Below are positions 11,501 through 22,104 of a stretch of 64,000 bases of DNA, one piece after another. The position numbers and the translations under genes were made by a program. The first letter of the stretch is position 1. Every line of letters starts with the position of its first letter. Below the pieces are notes generated by a model. That model saw only the letters and a list, made by a program, of their open reading frames with translations. It had not been told where the DNA came from and searched no databases. Source of the DNA: Micromussa lordhowensis (Eukaryota > Cnidaria > Anthozoa > Scleractinia > Lobophylliidae); contig OZ026609.1 of NCBI GenBank assembly GCA_964020085.1, positions 707,701 to 771,700 of the forward strand, given 5' to 3'.

Positions 11501-11597
11501 CGGCATTCCTGGAAAACAGGTACTTTGTTATTTGTTATTTTTGTTGTTATTAGATTTAATTAGTAGCAGATTAGTATCTTAACAATGTAATTAATGC

Positions 11598-11630
<33 letters not shown>

Positions 11631-11904
11631 ACCTGTGTATAAGTAATGGTAATAGGACTAAGTAGAGTCCAATTCGGTCTGTGATTATACAAGTGATAAC
11701 AAAATCGGATGACCACGCAGCGAGAGTCAGATTTGTTTATAACGAGTATGATTACAGACCAAATTGGACGACAAAAAGTCTTATTATCAATTTATGATAA
11801 AAATTACAATTTTCCGAGAAAAGAAGAATAACCAAGTTATAAAAGAAAGGGCGAATTTGCATTAAAATGCTAACAAACTATGTGTTAATTGTTTCATATC
11901 TCTC

Positions 11905-12165
11905 TGAAATTGAGATTGGTTGATTTAAACTGCAACTTTGAATGTGATTAGTTGATTTAAACTACAACTTTGAATGTGATTGGTTGATTTGAACCATACT
12001 TGTCCAATACTCTGACAAATTTATGCATAGCATTGTATTGCGTCGTTCTTAACTGTATTGTGTTGTTGATATATTGTTATGTGGATATAATACAATACAA
12101 TGCTATGCATAAATTTGTCAGAATATTGGACAACCCTCATTTAAACTACAACTTTGAATGATCAG
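11905..12165 (+). repeat. ~32-bp tandem repeat interrupted by a foldback element
   Basis: GATTGGTTGATTTAAACTGC plus CAACTTTGAATGT forms a unit repeated about three times between 11905 and 11990. A further partial unit (TTTAAACTACAACTTTGAATG) resumes at 12140, directly after the inverted repeat at 12001-12132. Confidence 0.65.
12001..12132. mobile_element. Foldback element inserted in tandem repeat
   Basis: Arms of about 40 bases (TGTCCAATACTCTGACAAAT... and its inverse ending ATATTGGACA) surround a 50-bp AT-rich centre with TGTATTGTGTTGTTG. There is one mismatch near each outer end. Confidence 0.75.
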
Positions 12166-12864
12166 AAGCACAATCCAGGGGTACAAATGTGTAACAAAGG
12201 CTTAAAAAACAAATTTTTCAAAAAAGTACCACACTTCTTAATTTAGCACTTTGTTTATTCTGTCTAACCATATTTTGAATAGATCGAGTAAAAAATGCTG
12301 ATTAATCAAAAATTGAGAATTACCCATCATTCTTTGAGGGCGTGGCTACTAAACAGAAACCATCAAATCTTCTAGTTTCTTGCTAATTTCTGGCTTAATT
12401 TTCTATTTTTAACAACGTCATGATAAGAAATATGAAAAATGCTCATAAATCGATAATTTATGATCACCCATGATCCTTTGCGGGTGTGGTCATTTCACAG
12501 GATTCATTTGTACGTTCATATGTTCCCTTGCTTTTTCCTTCAAACTTTCTTGATTATTATCGTACCATTTTTTCCTCTTTAGGTTTCTTTCTTCTTCTTT
12601 TCTTTCTCTCCATTGTTTTGTTCGATTTTTCCCCGCATTTTCCATGTCGTTATGACGTTTCAAAGTCCAAACGTCGCGCCAAACTGGAAGTAGTGCGAAG
12701 CAAAGTCACTTCCGGCACACCTCCTATAAATGCCTGGTTACCAAGCTTGGAAACAACGTTTGATAGTCGTAGAAATGGCGTTTTCTTTCGCGAAGAACTA
12801 GAGTGATTTGCGAAGGTTTCCCTCACCTGAAAATTTTCGGCTTGTAACAAGATACAACAAAAAG

Positions 12865-13831
12865 ATGGCGGAATTGGGAAATGTGTTCGGTACTTCGATT
12901 TTTTGCTCTGAAACTTTGCACAGATGCAAGAGGAATGAAATCTTTATCCGATCCGGTATGGAATCTTATGAGCAATGATTACGTGGCAGTTTCACCTCGA
13001 TTGCCCAACGTCTAGAGCTGAAAAAGTCAATTTCACAATCGGACATGCCAAGAATATTGCTGTCAAATGGACATAGGAAAATATGTTCGGTACGTGTAGA
13101 AATGAATGTTTCTCGGAGTAGGATCGTCGTAAGAAAGTGAAATCTTGAATAAAGTAAGTTTGACATATGAGCATTGTTTGTGTATCTTTGTTCTTCACTC
13201 CTGTCGTGTGGGTTTTGTGTTTTCTTTTATTTTGTGTAGAACTCACTGTGCCAGAAGAGAAGCGTTACGCATTACCTTTTTCAACATTTTTGAGCAAAAC
13301 TAATGTTTGGCTGGAAAGAATGACGATTATGGAGGCAAAACTCGAAGAACTTATTGTATGTAATTATTAACTGCTGTGGTCTTGAAGATCTCAGCCCTTG
13401 CTGGATAATAACACAAGCGAAATATTTTTGTTACGGACGCCATGTTACGCGTTACGCCATTAAAATGGTACTTTTTTTAGATACTAAAATTTGCAAAAAA
13501 AGTGATTATCGGAACTCACTTCCAATTTTCGGTTTGTTGGATAGAGTAACATTTGTTTTGTTATCTTGTAAAGTTTGATCTGGATTTGCCCAAAGCTGAA
13601 CTCACAAATTTAGTTTTTGTGTGGTTGGTACTCATTGAGCCCCTGGATTGTGCAACTGATCAATGCGATTGGCTTATTGAACTGTCCAATAACAAACTGT
13701 TGGATAACAAACTGTCGGATAACAAACTGTCCGATAACAAACTGTCCGATAACAAACTGTCCGATAACAAACTGTCCGATAACAACTTAGCAAGTGAATT
13801 AGTGGAAAATAGGATTAATAAATTTGATTAA
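12865..13831 (+). CDS. Candidate small novel gene with NKLSD repeats (tentative)
   Basis: Three putative exons keep frame: 12865-12889 (ATG in a good context, AAAGATGGCGG), 13240-13355 (after a pyrimidine tract ending TGTGTAG) and 13574-13831. The joined frame would be 132 residues: a charged N part (LTVPEEKRYALPF..., MTIMEAKLEELI), a short hydrophobic stretch (LVFVWLVLI) and six NNKL/NKLSD-type repeats from a 15-bp tandem repeat. The stop codon at 13829 overlaps an AATAAA at 13830-13835, as in a compact 3' end. An alternative 7-nt first exon ending at 13089 fits the same phase. I know no homologue. The middle splice acceptor is weak and the first donor is non-optimal, so this could equally be an unrelated set of open frames in repeat DNA. 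Confidence 0.28.
13681..13795 (+). repeat. 15-bp minisatellite
   Basis: The unit AAACTGTCCGATAAC is repeated about seven times; the first two copies are diverged and the last four are identical. Because the unit is a multiple of three it stays open in frame and reads NKLSD. Confidence 0.9.
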
Positions 13832-13911
13832 TAAACTTTAAGTTAAAATACATAAATAAATTCAATTCACACCAGAAACAAAACAAAGCAGGTGATGTGA
13901 CGCATACTCCA

Positions 13912-15328
13912 CTAAGCTCCTGGAAACAAATTCCAGAATAAAGCCAGCAAAATGGCGACAAAACTTGCTACTAAACCAGAAGAGATAAAGACAGCTGCAT
14001 TGTCCGTGTTGTCTGTATAATTGCAAAGATCACCCTCGCAGCAGCCATTATTGCATTTGGACAGCATTCCACTGGAGGAGTTTATAAGGTTGCACACTGT
14101 AAAGAAAATGTCATTGTTATTAAGGATTAGGGGAACTAAAGGCAAAAAGTCTTGATCTATACCCTTGATCAACATCTCAATCGATACTCAATTGACACTT
14201 GATCAACAGTCAGTCGATAGTTGGCCAAGTGTCAACAGACTCATACCCTTTGATTGAAAATTAGTCAACTGTCAACTGACTGTGGACTGAGATGTTGATG
14301 GAGTGTCAATCAAGTGTCAAACAAGATGTTTGGGGAGTGTCAATCGAGTGCTTATCAAGTGTTGATCAAAGGTATCCATCAAGGGTATCAATCAACACTC
14401 ACTCAGAGTTGACCGTGGATGCCTTTAGTACATATGATCCATTATTAATAATGACAATAATAATGATAACTTACAGTAACAATAATGATGATAGTATTTC
14501 AGTCAGTATGTTTTCCACTCCCCCTTGATGAGTGCTTTTCATTTACAATTTGCACCTAGAAGGAAGAAGGCACTGTGAGAGAACAGTGTCTGGGTCTTGT
14601 GTACCTAATTAAGGCATCTGTTGGCCGAGTATCAGACGATGCTATCGGTCCACGCCGACCAACATGCAGTCAACATATCTACTGACACTCAGTGGATATG
14701 TCAACTGACACTCGGTTGACTGCTGGCAGTCTGTTTTTCTCTTGAAGTTCAACAGAGCTTATGAGGCGAGACGCTCTAGCCTAAAGGAATGTGGGACAAG
14801 ACATGGGTGTGCATGTCAGATGATACTTGGACAACAAGTGGCCAAATACTTTCCAATGCCACCAAAGACAGTCCCCTGTAGGGGGATCTCAAGGCATCTT
14901 ACCCAGGAAAAGTTTTAAAACTGAGTCCTCAGAAATGGTATTTCTTGCATTCTGAGGCCAAGTCAGTGTGTTGTAAATTATGTCTCATTTTTTTTCTTAA
15001 TTTAGGGGGTTCAACCGAACCCCCTGAATCCCCCTAGACCTTCCCCAGGGTTTTTGTTGCTGTTCCTGGCAGCACTTTTATATTACAACCTTTCTATTGG
15101 TTTACTTACTGTTGTCTGGACTGTCTGCGTCGCAGTACAAGTGGGTGGTGCAGTTTTGCATCTTGAAGTCATATGATATATAACCAGGAACTCTGACAGT
15201 GGCTGTGAGGGTATAACATCTGTCAAAGAGAGCATTATTGCAAGTGATGGCATGCTCCCCGTTGCATGGTCTTGGATATGGGTATCCGGGAACGTTATTA
15301 CACTCATAGCATTTGATGGCACCCAAAG
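13912..15328 (-). CDS. Ly6-like exon-2/exon-3 cassette lacking its own signal exon
   Basis: Exons 15110-15328 (219 nt) and 13912-14096 (185 nt) on the minus strand. Exon 2 reads ALGAIKCYECNNVPGY... with the cysteines of fingers I-II; exon 3 reads CNLINSSSG..., CCEGDLCN and a GPI-type tail (GLVASFVAILLALFWNLF). Both splice junctions are phase 1, the second again splitting a Met codon. The acceptor at 15329-15331 expects a signal exon ending in a single base. I found none between 15330 and 16508, but joining the 58-nt signal exon at 18184-18241 gives exactly 153 codons plus a stop. So this is either an alternative set of terminal exons of the 16509-18241 gene, a gene whose first exon I missed, or an orphaned copy. 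An ATG 21 nt upstream of the acceptor gives an open frame but no signal peptide. Confidence 0.72.
14159..14388. mobile_element. MITE packed with GTGTCAA/TTGACAC motifs
   Basis: The ends ATACCCTTGAT (14159-14169) and ATCAAGGGTAT (14378-14388) are inverse complements. Inside are at least six TGTCAA/TTGACA words and several TTGATCAA palindromes, so the element can fold in many ways. It lies in the intron between the two minus-strand Ly6 exons. Confidence 0.6.
14666..14723. repeat. Palindrome GCAGTCAAC...GTTGACTGC
   Basis: A near-symmetric 58-bp inverted repeat built from the same CTGACACT and GTCAAC words as the element at 14159. The two may belong to one family. Confidence 0.5.
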
Positions 15329-15509
15329 CTGTAAAGCAAATGGCATGTAGCATGATAGAAATTGTAATGGTTGGGTGCAGTATAAAAATACTTCAGTGAG
15401 AGCAGAATTCCATTCATTTTCACAGAGAGGATGAGAGATTGAAGGGCGACATGCGGGATGAAATGTTTTGCAGAGCCAGGTAGGATTGGGGAAAATAAAG
15501 ATCATATAT

Positions 15510-15880
15510 ATTACTATTATTATTATCATCATCATCATCATTATTAATATTATTATTATTATTATTATTATTAGTATTAGTATTAATATTTTAGCATCAA
15601 AAAAATTATCATCATCATCATCATTATTATTATTATAACATTATTATTATTATTATTATTATTTAATTACTCATGTAATTATTTTATAGCTGATACAAGT
15701 CTTTTATACCCAGCATATTATGTAAGTAAGTTATTTTTTTTTAATTGTGAATAAAGTTGTTATTATTATATTATTATTATTATTATTATTATTATTGTTA
15801 TTATTATTATTATTATTATTACGATCATCATCATCATCATTTATTATTAAATATTTATATCATTATTATTATTTTTAGGT
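15510..15880. repeat. ATT/ATC microsatellite
   Basis: Interrupted blocks of (ATT)n and (ATC)n run for about 370 bases. It separates the two minus-strand Ly6 cassettes. Confidence 0.9.
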
Positions 15881-16109
15881 AAAGGGATTCCAGGATTTTA
15901 ATGTAAATTAATAACGACTAAATTGAGACTGACCTTTACCAACAAAAGTACATCCTTACTAACCTCTTACTAACTGAGGGCCCATACTGCAGAATTATAA
16001 TTTGCCATTGAGCCCAGTGTGGTACAAATATGGACCCAGCACAGCAAGGTCCATACAAAACTAACCAAGGGCTGTTCTTCTGTACAGCTGGAGCCAGAGT
16101 AGGCTTTAA

Positions 16110-16500
16110 TTGAAACTGGGAATGTTCGAGCGATTCCTCTGTATGCTTGGGAATTACTTCAGTGATTTATACATTATACCTTTTCCTAACTTGACAAATA
16201 TTATTAGTCAATTGGTGGAAGTAAAACAACAATGTATAATATATATTTTTTTATTAAGTGTCAAACAAATAGCCATTTAAACAATGCTGCTCAAAGGGAG
16301 GTGGGGTAACAACCCCCTTCACCCCTCCCATGGGTCCGCCTCTGAGCCAAGGTTCTGCACGCAATAACATTGACACAACTGTACCAAAATATCAAGAGGA
16401 AATGACTATTATGAGACTTGTATTAAAACTTGTGTTTCAAAACCTGGTATTCAATTCAGACCAGAAAAAAAAAACACAAAGCATGTGATGTGACATGCAT
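16110..16500. repeat. Duplicated Ly6 3'-flank block
   Basis: Shares GAGCGATTCCTCTGTATGCT, ACAACTGTACCAAAATATCA and TTTCAAAACCTGGTATTCAA with 10568-10925 and with 21715-21870. It lies just downstream of the stop codon of the 16509-18241 gene. TTATT at about 16249 supplies an AATAA-type minus-strand polyadenylation signal. Confidence 0.65.
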
Positions 16501-16508
16501 ACACTCCA

Positions 16509-17938
16509 CTAAGCTTCTGGGAACAAATTCTGGAACATAGCCATCAAAACAAGGACAAAACTTGCTAGTAATCCAGAAATGCAAACAGCTGCATTGCAAA
16601 AGTCCCCCTCACAGCAGTCGACTTTGCATCCGGATATCGTTCCAGCGGAGGCATTTGGAAGTTTGCACACTGTAAAGAAAATATAAGAATGACAATAATT
16701 ATAATAATGAGAATGATAATGATAATCCGGAGTCAAAACAATAAACATTACTGCATGGGACTCTTACAAAGACATTCATTTCATCATTGACTAAATGTTG
16801 AGAAAGAGAAATCAAAGTCACATTAAACTGCCAACACACATTGATAATATAACATCTTGCGTACTGCCCTGGATAGCTATAAGTTTTGTTCAACAAAGCT
16901 GGGTTGGAATGAACATTTTAGATGGCATAAAGATATAACGGAAATCAAGCTTTTCGGCATCAGGACTTACAATCTCCATAAAAAAGACTTCATGATGAAA
17001 ACAGCCAAGGTTAGGCTGAAAATTTTAAGTCATTGTTCTTATATCCAAAAGTACCATTAGTGATGGGTTTTTGTTGCTGTTAAATTTTTCCTGATAGTAC
17101 TTTTACATTACAGCCTTACAATAGTTTTACTTACTGTCACGTAAAGTGCCCAGATTGCAGACAACGCTGCTGGTGCAGTTTTTGAAGTTGACCTCCACTG
17201 TTGACTCCTCCTCATCATGTCCATGACCATCGTCCTCCTCCTCCTCTTTATCATCATCACCATCAGGGGCTGGTAGGGTGCCTGTGAGGCTCACGCATCT
17301 GTCAAATAACACACCATCGCAATCGATGCTTTCTGCATGCTCACTGTTGCATGAACTTGTCTTTTCGTATCCAGGAATGTTATTACACGCATAGCATTTG
17401 ATGGCATCCAAAGCTGTCAATTCAATCAAATGGGATGTGGAATGATGGAAAATTGTAATGGCTGGATGCAGGATAAATGTGCCAATGTCACGCATTCCCC
17501 GGGTTTGTTTACGTTTATGTACTTCACAAAATGTGACATTTTGATCTCGGATGCATTGCTATATTTTTGCCTAGATTGTTCTTATATTAGCTAACCAAAA
17601 CAACTTGTAAAATAGAAAGAAACTATTAGACAAAAGATATGAAATGCCACAAAGAAAAGGGAAGTGGTTAGTATAGAATAACATCAACTCACATTTCATC
17701 TTGTGATCGAGACCTTATTGGGCCTTTTGGAGTTTGCATGATCTTAATCTTTTCTAAGCATGATTATAGCATGAAGCTGACTGGGTTTCTCTACTAGCCT
17801 TTGGTTATAAACACTAACCAATGGTAAATAGACCAAACCATGCAACTACTATTATTATGTAAAATTAGTATCTTGGCAAGTGGTGCTGCCAGTCTTTCGA
17901 CTATTATTATTATTTTATTGTTTTATGAAAGCCATTAA

Positions 17939-17974
<36 letters not shown>

Positions 17975-18241
17975 CATTGTCATTATCATTATCATCATTG
18001 TCATTATTATCATTATTATCATTATTATTTCATTAATTTTAATTGAGGGTTTCCAGGATTTCACAACATTGAAGACTTACAGACCCCTTGTGCAATCAAA
18101 TATACAACTATTAATTGCTCAAGTTGTTTTTAGTGATCAAACATTTTTATCTAGTAAACTTAAATGTAACAATGTAAACTCACCTGTTGGGATCATATAC
18201 AGAGTCAGAAGAGCAACAAGAAGGAATGGTGAAGCTTCCAT
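16509..18241 (-). CDS. Ly6/uPAR-like GPI-anchored protein with acidic finger-II insert
   Basis: Exons 18184-18241 (58 nt, signal peptide MEASPFLLVALLTLYMIPT), 17135-17413 (279 nt) and 16509-16669 (161 nt) on the minus strand give 165 residues, all junctions phase 1. The signal exon is the same length as, and closely similar to, that of the 253-5377 gene. Exon 2 reads ALDAIKCYACNNIPGY... with the usual cysteines. It is exactly 60 nt longer than the 219-nt exon 2 of its two relatives because of an Asp/Glu/His/Gly-rich insert (GDDDKEEEEDDGHGHDEEE) between the fifth and sixth cysteines. Exon 3 has CKLPNASAG, CCEGDFCN and the hydrophobic tail SGLLASFVLVLMAMFQNLF. Twelve cysteines are kept. Expected location is the outer membrane leaflet. 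The acidic-His loop could bind cations or basic partners; that is inference. Confidence 0.85.
17903..18032. repeat. TTA/TCATTA microsatellite
   Basis: TTATTA and TCATTA units cover about 95 bases of this interval, in intron 1 of the minus-strand Ly6 gene. Open frames of poly-isoleucine read through it are artefacts. Confidence 0.9.
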
Positions 18242-19047
18242 AATTCACCAAACTGAGAAACAGAATTGGGGTGGTCAGTTCTGTGTGCAGTGACACCAAG
18301 ACTATACTGCATGTGGCTTTTGTTGCAAACAAATGATGTGATGAGAATGGCAATCAAGGTCCTTGAGATAAAGGGGGTTGTTTTAAAACAGAAATATATA
18401 CAGTACATTCTCTAGCAACCTTTGTGGCCTTATAGGTGTTAGTCAGGGAGCAAACCTGAAGAGCAGTGACCTCAACTTCTAGGTCATATAAGTCCCTGCG
18501 GATAGTTCTTGTTTTTTTTTTTTTGCAGGGGAAACTGTGTCTCTGTGGTTAGTTTTCCGTGTTGAAGAAGGAGCAATTGCAGGGGTCAAAGAGCAAAACA
18601 TTGTCTCTGGGTTAGTTATAGGGTTGGGGAAAGGAAAAAGACTCCTTGTGATTAGTTCTAGGTTTTAGAGGAAGTAAACGGTACCCTTGAGGTTAAAATA
18701 AGGCCTTTAGGGAAGACTTTTTAAAGGTCAGGGGGTAGAGGAAATGGTTTTCTTGGGTTACTATGGTTTTTATGATTGGGAAAGGATAAAAGGTTTTCTT
18801 GGATTAGTTTTTGGGATGCAGAATAATACTTGATTTGATGTAAAGAAAGAGACAGGGGTTTAGAAAAAGCAAAAACATCCTCCTCGATAAGCCAATTGCT
18901 CAATAAGGAATGGCTCCGACCTCCGAATGCACTGCAGACGAGTACTGTATGGTTAGCTATTTATAACACCCCTGTCGTCTACTTTTCACTCGGGTTAGCC
19001 TACTTCAGTCAGGTTAGCCTAACTAGCGTTCTGGTTAGCCTTCAGAG
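18242..19047. other. Upstream flank of minus-strand Ly6 gene
   Basis: This should contain its promoter. I see no convincing TATA box, only purine-rich sequence with repeated GGTTAG words (18540-18800). No gene is recognised. Confidence 0.4.
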
Positions 19048-19286
19048 GGCCGGGTTGTTCAAAGCCCGATTAAGCTAACTCAGGGTTAGCGAGAATTTTG
19101 ATTTCAGTTTTGCAACTTTTCGGAGAGGTTTTCTGTTTATATTGTTTGGCCTTCTCTTTTGAATTTGAATAATCTCAGACTAAACAAAAACAGGAAGCGA
19201 AAAACATTTTTATACAAGAAAAATTAATGCTTCGGTTAACTTTTAATCCTGGGTTAGCGTTAACCAGCTTTCGAACAACCCGGCCT
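19048..19286. mobile_element. MITE family A (GGCCGGGTTGTTC), copy 1
   Basis: Terminal inverted repeats GGCCGGGTTGTTC and GAACAACCCGGCC, with inner pairing AACTCAGGGTTAGCG / ATCCTGGGTTAGCGTTAA. Related copies: 28403-28613, 43857-44079 (reverse orientation) and 51878-52117. Confidence 0.8.
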
Positions 19287-19373
19287 GATGAGAGCGCTCC
19301 GGTTAGCCAACTCGGTTAGCTCAATATTTGCAATGGTAACACGATATATTCTTAAAACGTTTCCGCCAGCAAG

Positions 19374-19432
19374 CTTCCAGGTGGTATAGTGGTCATGAGA
19401 CTCGCTCTTGACCCGGGTTCGATTCTGGCGTT
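19374..19432 (+). repeat. Truncated tRNA-like sequence
   Basis: GGTGGTATAGTGGTCATGAG resembles a tRNA A box and CCCGGGTTCGATTC a B box, only about 27 bp apart, so the anticodon arm is mostly missing. It is probably a SINE head or decayed tRNA and is not a functional gene. Confidence 0.45.
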
Positions 19433-20476
19433 CAAAATTGTCCTTTACTTGTTTCTTTGTTCAGAGAAAATACCTAATTGTCCGGAGCCATTCCTGAAAT
19501 TAACACCATGTCTGAGCGAGGATGTTTCTAATCGTTTCTACTTTTATCTTGAGAAACTATCTTAGTGAAAAAATAAAACAAAAGAAGGCAAACAAATTGA
19601 AAAAAAGAAAATCATTTAGAAACGCTATAATTATAACAGCAATGAACGGAAAAATAATGGAGTGGTACATGTACGGTGAAATTAGTGCAAAGTGAAAAAA
19701 TGCAACTGAAGGGTTTGGGTATGATTATGAAGGGTTAAAAAAGCGAGTAGGGGTTGAAATGTCCTGAATAAGTAAGATAAGAATAAACTGTGTAAAATAG
19801 TCAAAAAGATCATTAATATGAAATATACTTAATATAAACTGACCTCTTAGTTTGTAGCTTCCAGGTATTTTCGATGATGTTTCGAAGCCGTTAGTAAAAT
19901 TTTTTTTCTCAGATTCGCGGCTGACGCCAGAAATGACGTAGGGGTAGTGACGTAAGTTAGGAGAGGGTCTGGGAAAGTGGTTGCGGTGAGAGATTTTATT
20001 AACTGACCAAATTGGGACTTCAGTCTTGGGTATTCATGATTTTGTCCTTCTTGCTTTGACCATAAATGCCTCGAATCTATGTATTTATACCGAGTACTTT
20101 CAACCAGAGGAGGATTCAACCATTTATGTTTTTTTGCTGTTCGTGCTTATTGTGCAAAGCCCTGGAACAGATCCAACGCAGACCAACGCACTTTCTGTTG
20201 TGTTGCTCCAGTTTTGCCTTAAAGGCAAATTACTTTTCGCTGCTCTAAGGTGTCGTATAAGTAATATATCGAACAGGAGAGACAGAGTTTTGTCGGGATA
20301 TCCAAACACCAAGAAGAGAGTATTTATGACGAAATTCGAGGTGTTTGGACAGTCGATGAAACACTGTCTCGAGTGTTTGATATATCTTCTCTATCGAAAC
20401 TAAGGAGTAAACGGAGAAGAAAAATCGTCAAAATGTATGCCAATTAAGATCGGGTATCCAAACCTCCTTCACGGTC

Positions 20477-20514
<38 letters not shown>

Positions 20515-20714
20515 GTTTAAGAAGTAGCGGTAAACTATGCCAGTTTTCTTTTAGTCGTCGCGCCACGCATTTCTTGATGTCATGTCACAGGATGAATTGC
20601 AGTTATATTGCGTATTCGCTACTTGCACATACCCATAATCCTTTGCGTTTTGGGGGGTAACCAATAGAAGAAATGTATGGTATCATGACAAAAATTAGTT
20701 CTGTGAGCTCGCAA

Positions 20715-20954
20715 AACCAGCTACTAATGCTTAAAAATGCACCAGAATTTACCAAAATCATGATAGGAGAAATGTGTACTAGTTTATAACTAAATGTAGA
20801 GAAATTTTTTTTTGTCCATACATCGTCTTGTAATTTTACAGACGATGTATGGACAAAAAAAAAATTTATCTACATTTAGTTATAAACTAGTACAAATTTC
20901 TCCTATCATGATTTTGGTAAATCATGGTGCATTTTTAAGCATTAGTAGCTGGTT
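20715..20954. mobile_element. Foldback element, ~120-bp arms
   Basis: Long inverted arms run from AACCAGCTACTAATGC to GCATTAGTAGCTGGTT around a centre near 20835 (CATCGTCTTGTAATTTTACAGACGATG). Arms differ at a handful of positions. Confidence 0.8.
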
Positions 20955-21414
20955 GATGAGGAGAAGTGGTCGCAATCAGAGGTTCGACTGTATTTAGAAA
21001 GAAAACAATATTTTTGTAGCTACCCGACTGAATAGGCAGCATCCCTTTGGGCAAATTTAAGTATTTTACTTGTTTCTAGTTACTTTTGAGGAGTTTTGGG
21101 TTTTATGGAAAAGTCTTAATGAACTTCCGTGGTTTTCTACACTATCAGTAATTACTGATAACTTAACACACTCATTTTGCTCCTTCCATTTTGAGGCATC
21201 GTGGCTCGGTTCTGACACGGCTACACTTACGATATGCCTTTAATTGACTCAGTCCCAGCTTTCACTAAACCATTACTTGAAGAATTCAAGGAAATATAGT
21301 TCAGATATATCCACTAGATATAACAATCGCAGCCAGAGCCTGTTATTAGAATTTAGAATTGGTACTTCTTTTTGAGGGGTTCTTTTCAAAACTGACGAGC
21401 ACCCCCCGGATTTC

Positions 21415-21665
21415 ACTGGCGCGTCTTATTATTTTTAAGAACGTGAGACGTTAGTTTTGCGCATTACTACAATTCCGGACAAAAGTAGTTGGGGCATGGA
21501 TCACGTATCCCTCACCCCCGCCCCCCCCCCCCCCCACCCCTAATCAATGTTGGAAAATGTCGCGATTTTTTCAATAAAAAGGGAACAAATCACCTGATTA
21601 TCAGCGTTTAAATGGGGGAGGGGAGAACTTGCTTGGTGTCCCAAGATTTTTGTCCGGGATTGTAG
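21415..21665. mobile_element. MITE with CAATTCCGGACAAAA termini (partner of 8275)
   Basis: From 21469 the left terminus CAATTCCGGACAAAA pairs with TTTTGTCCGGGATTG at about 21663. Both are flanked by TA, as for Tc1/mariner-type elements. A C run (about 21519-21535) interrupts it. The preceding 40 bases are shared with 8275-8314. Confidence 0.65.
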
Positions 21666-21714
21666 GTTAATTCCTATATCATAAGCTAGGTGTTATTTTG
21701 TGTACAATCTACTA

Positions 21715-21914
21715 GCTCGCTTCTGGTTGTGCGCGCTATAACATTGACACAACTGTACCGAAATATCGAAAGGAAATGACTATTTTGAAACTTGAATTTA
21801 TAACTATTTGATGATGAAAAACGTGAAAAATTCCTTTTCTGGCTTTTCAAAACCTGGTATTCAATTTAGACTAGAAACAAAACAAAGCACGTGACGTGAC
21901 ATGCGTACACTTCA
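21715..21914. repeat. Duplicated Ly6 3'-flank block, third copy
   Basis: ACAACTGTACCGAAATATCG, TTTTCAAAACCTGGTATTCA and GTGACGTGACATGCGTACAC match the 3' flanks of the other minus-strand Ly6 exons. It runs directly into the pseudo-exon stop at 21915. Confidence 0.65.
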
Positions 21915-22082
21915 CTAAGCTCCTGGAAATAAATTCAGTAACAAAGCCATCAAAACGACGACAAAACTTGCTACTAAACCAGAGATACATACAGCTGTAT
22001 TGTCTATTGCAAAGATTACCCTCGCAGCAGTTGATTTTTCATTTGAACATCGTTCCAGTGGTGCTGTTTGAAAGTTCGCGCA
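21915..22082 (-). pseudogene. Ly6-like exon 3 pseudogene
   Basis: The minus strand reads a recognisable finger-III exon: SNSTTGTMFK, INCCEGNLCN and then, in another frame, AVCISGLVASFVVVLMALLLNLF and the usual PGA stop (21915-21917). It is broken three ways: the splice acceptor AG has become AC, a Cys codon after MFK is a TGA stop, and a frameshift follows LCN. No matching exon 2 is visible upstream. Confidence 0.8.
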
Positions 22083-22104
22083 GTGTTAAAACAATGTCAT
22101 AATT

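Noticed and set aside
13681..13795. CRISPR-like array
   Set aside because: Repeats are 15 bp with no unique spacers; this is a minisatellite in a eukaryotic genome.
15083..15541. 152-residue minus-strand frame over Ly6 exon 2
   Set aside because: It is in the wrong frame for the cysteine pattern; the real exon is 15110-15328.
17880..18293. 137-residue frame rich in isoleucine
   Set aside because: It is the translation of a TTA/TCA microsatellite on the strand opposite the Ly6 signal exon.
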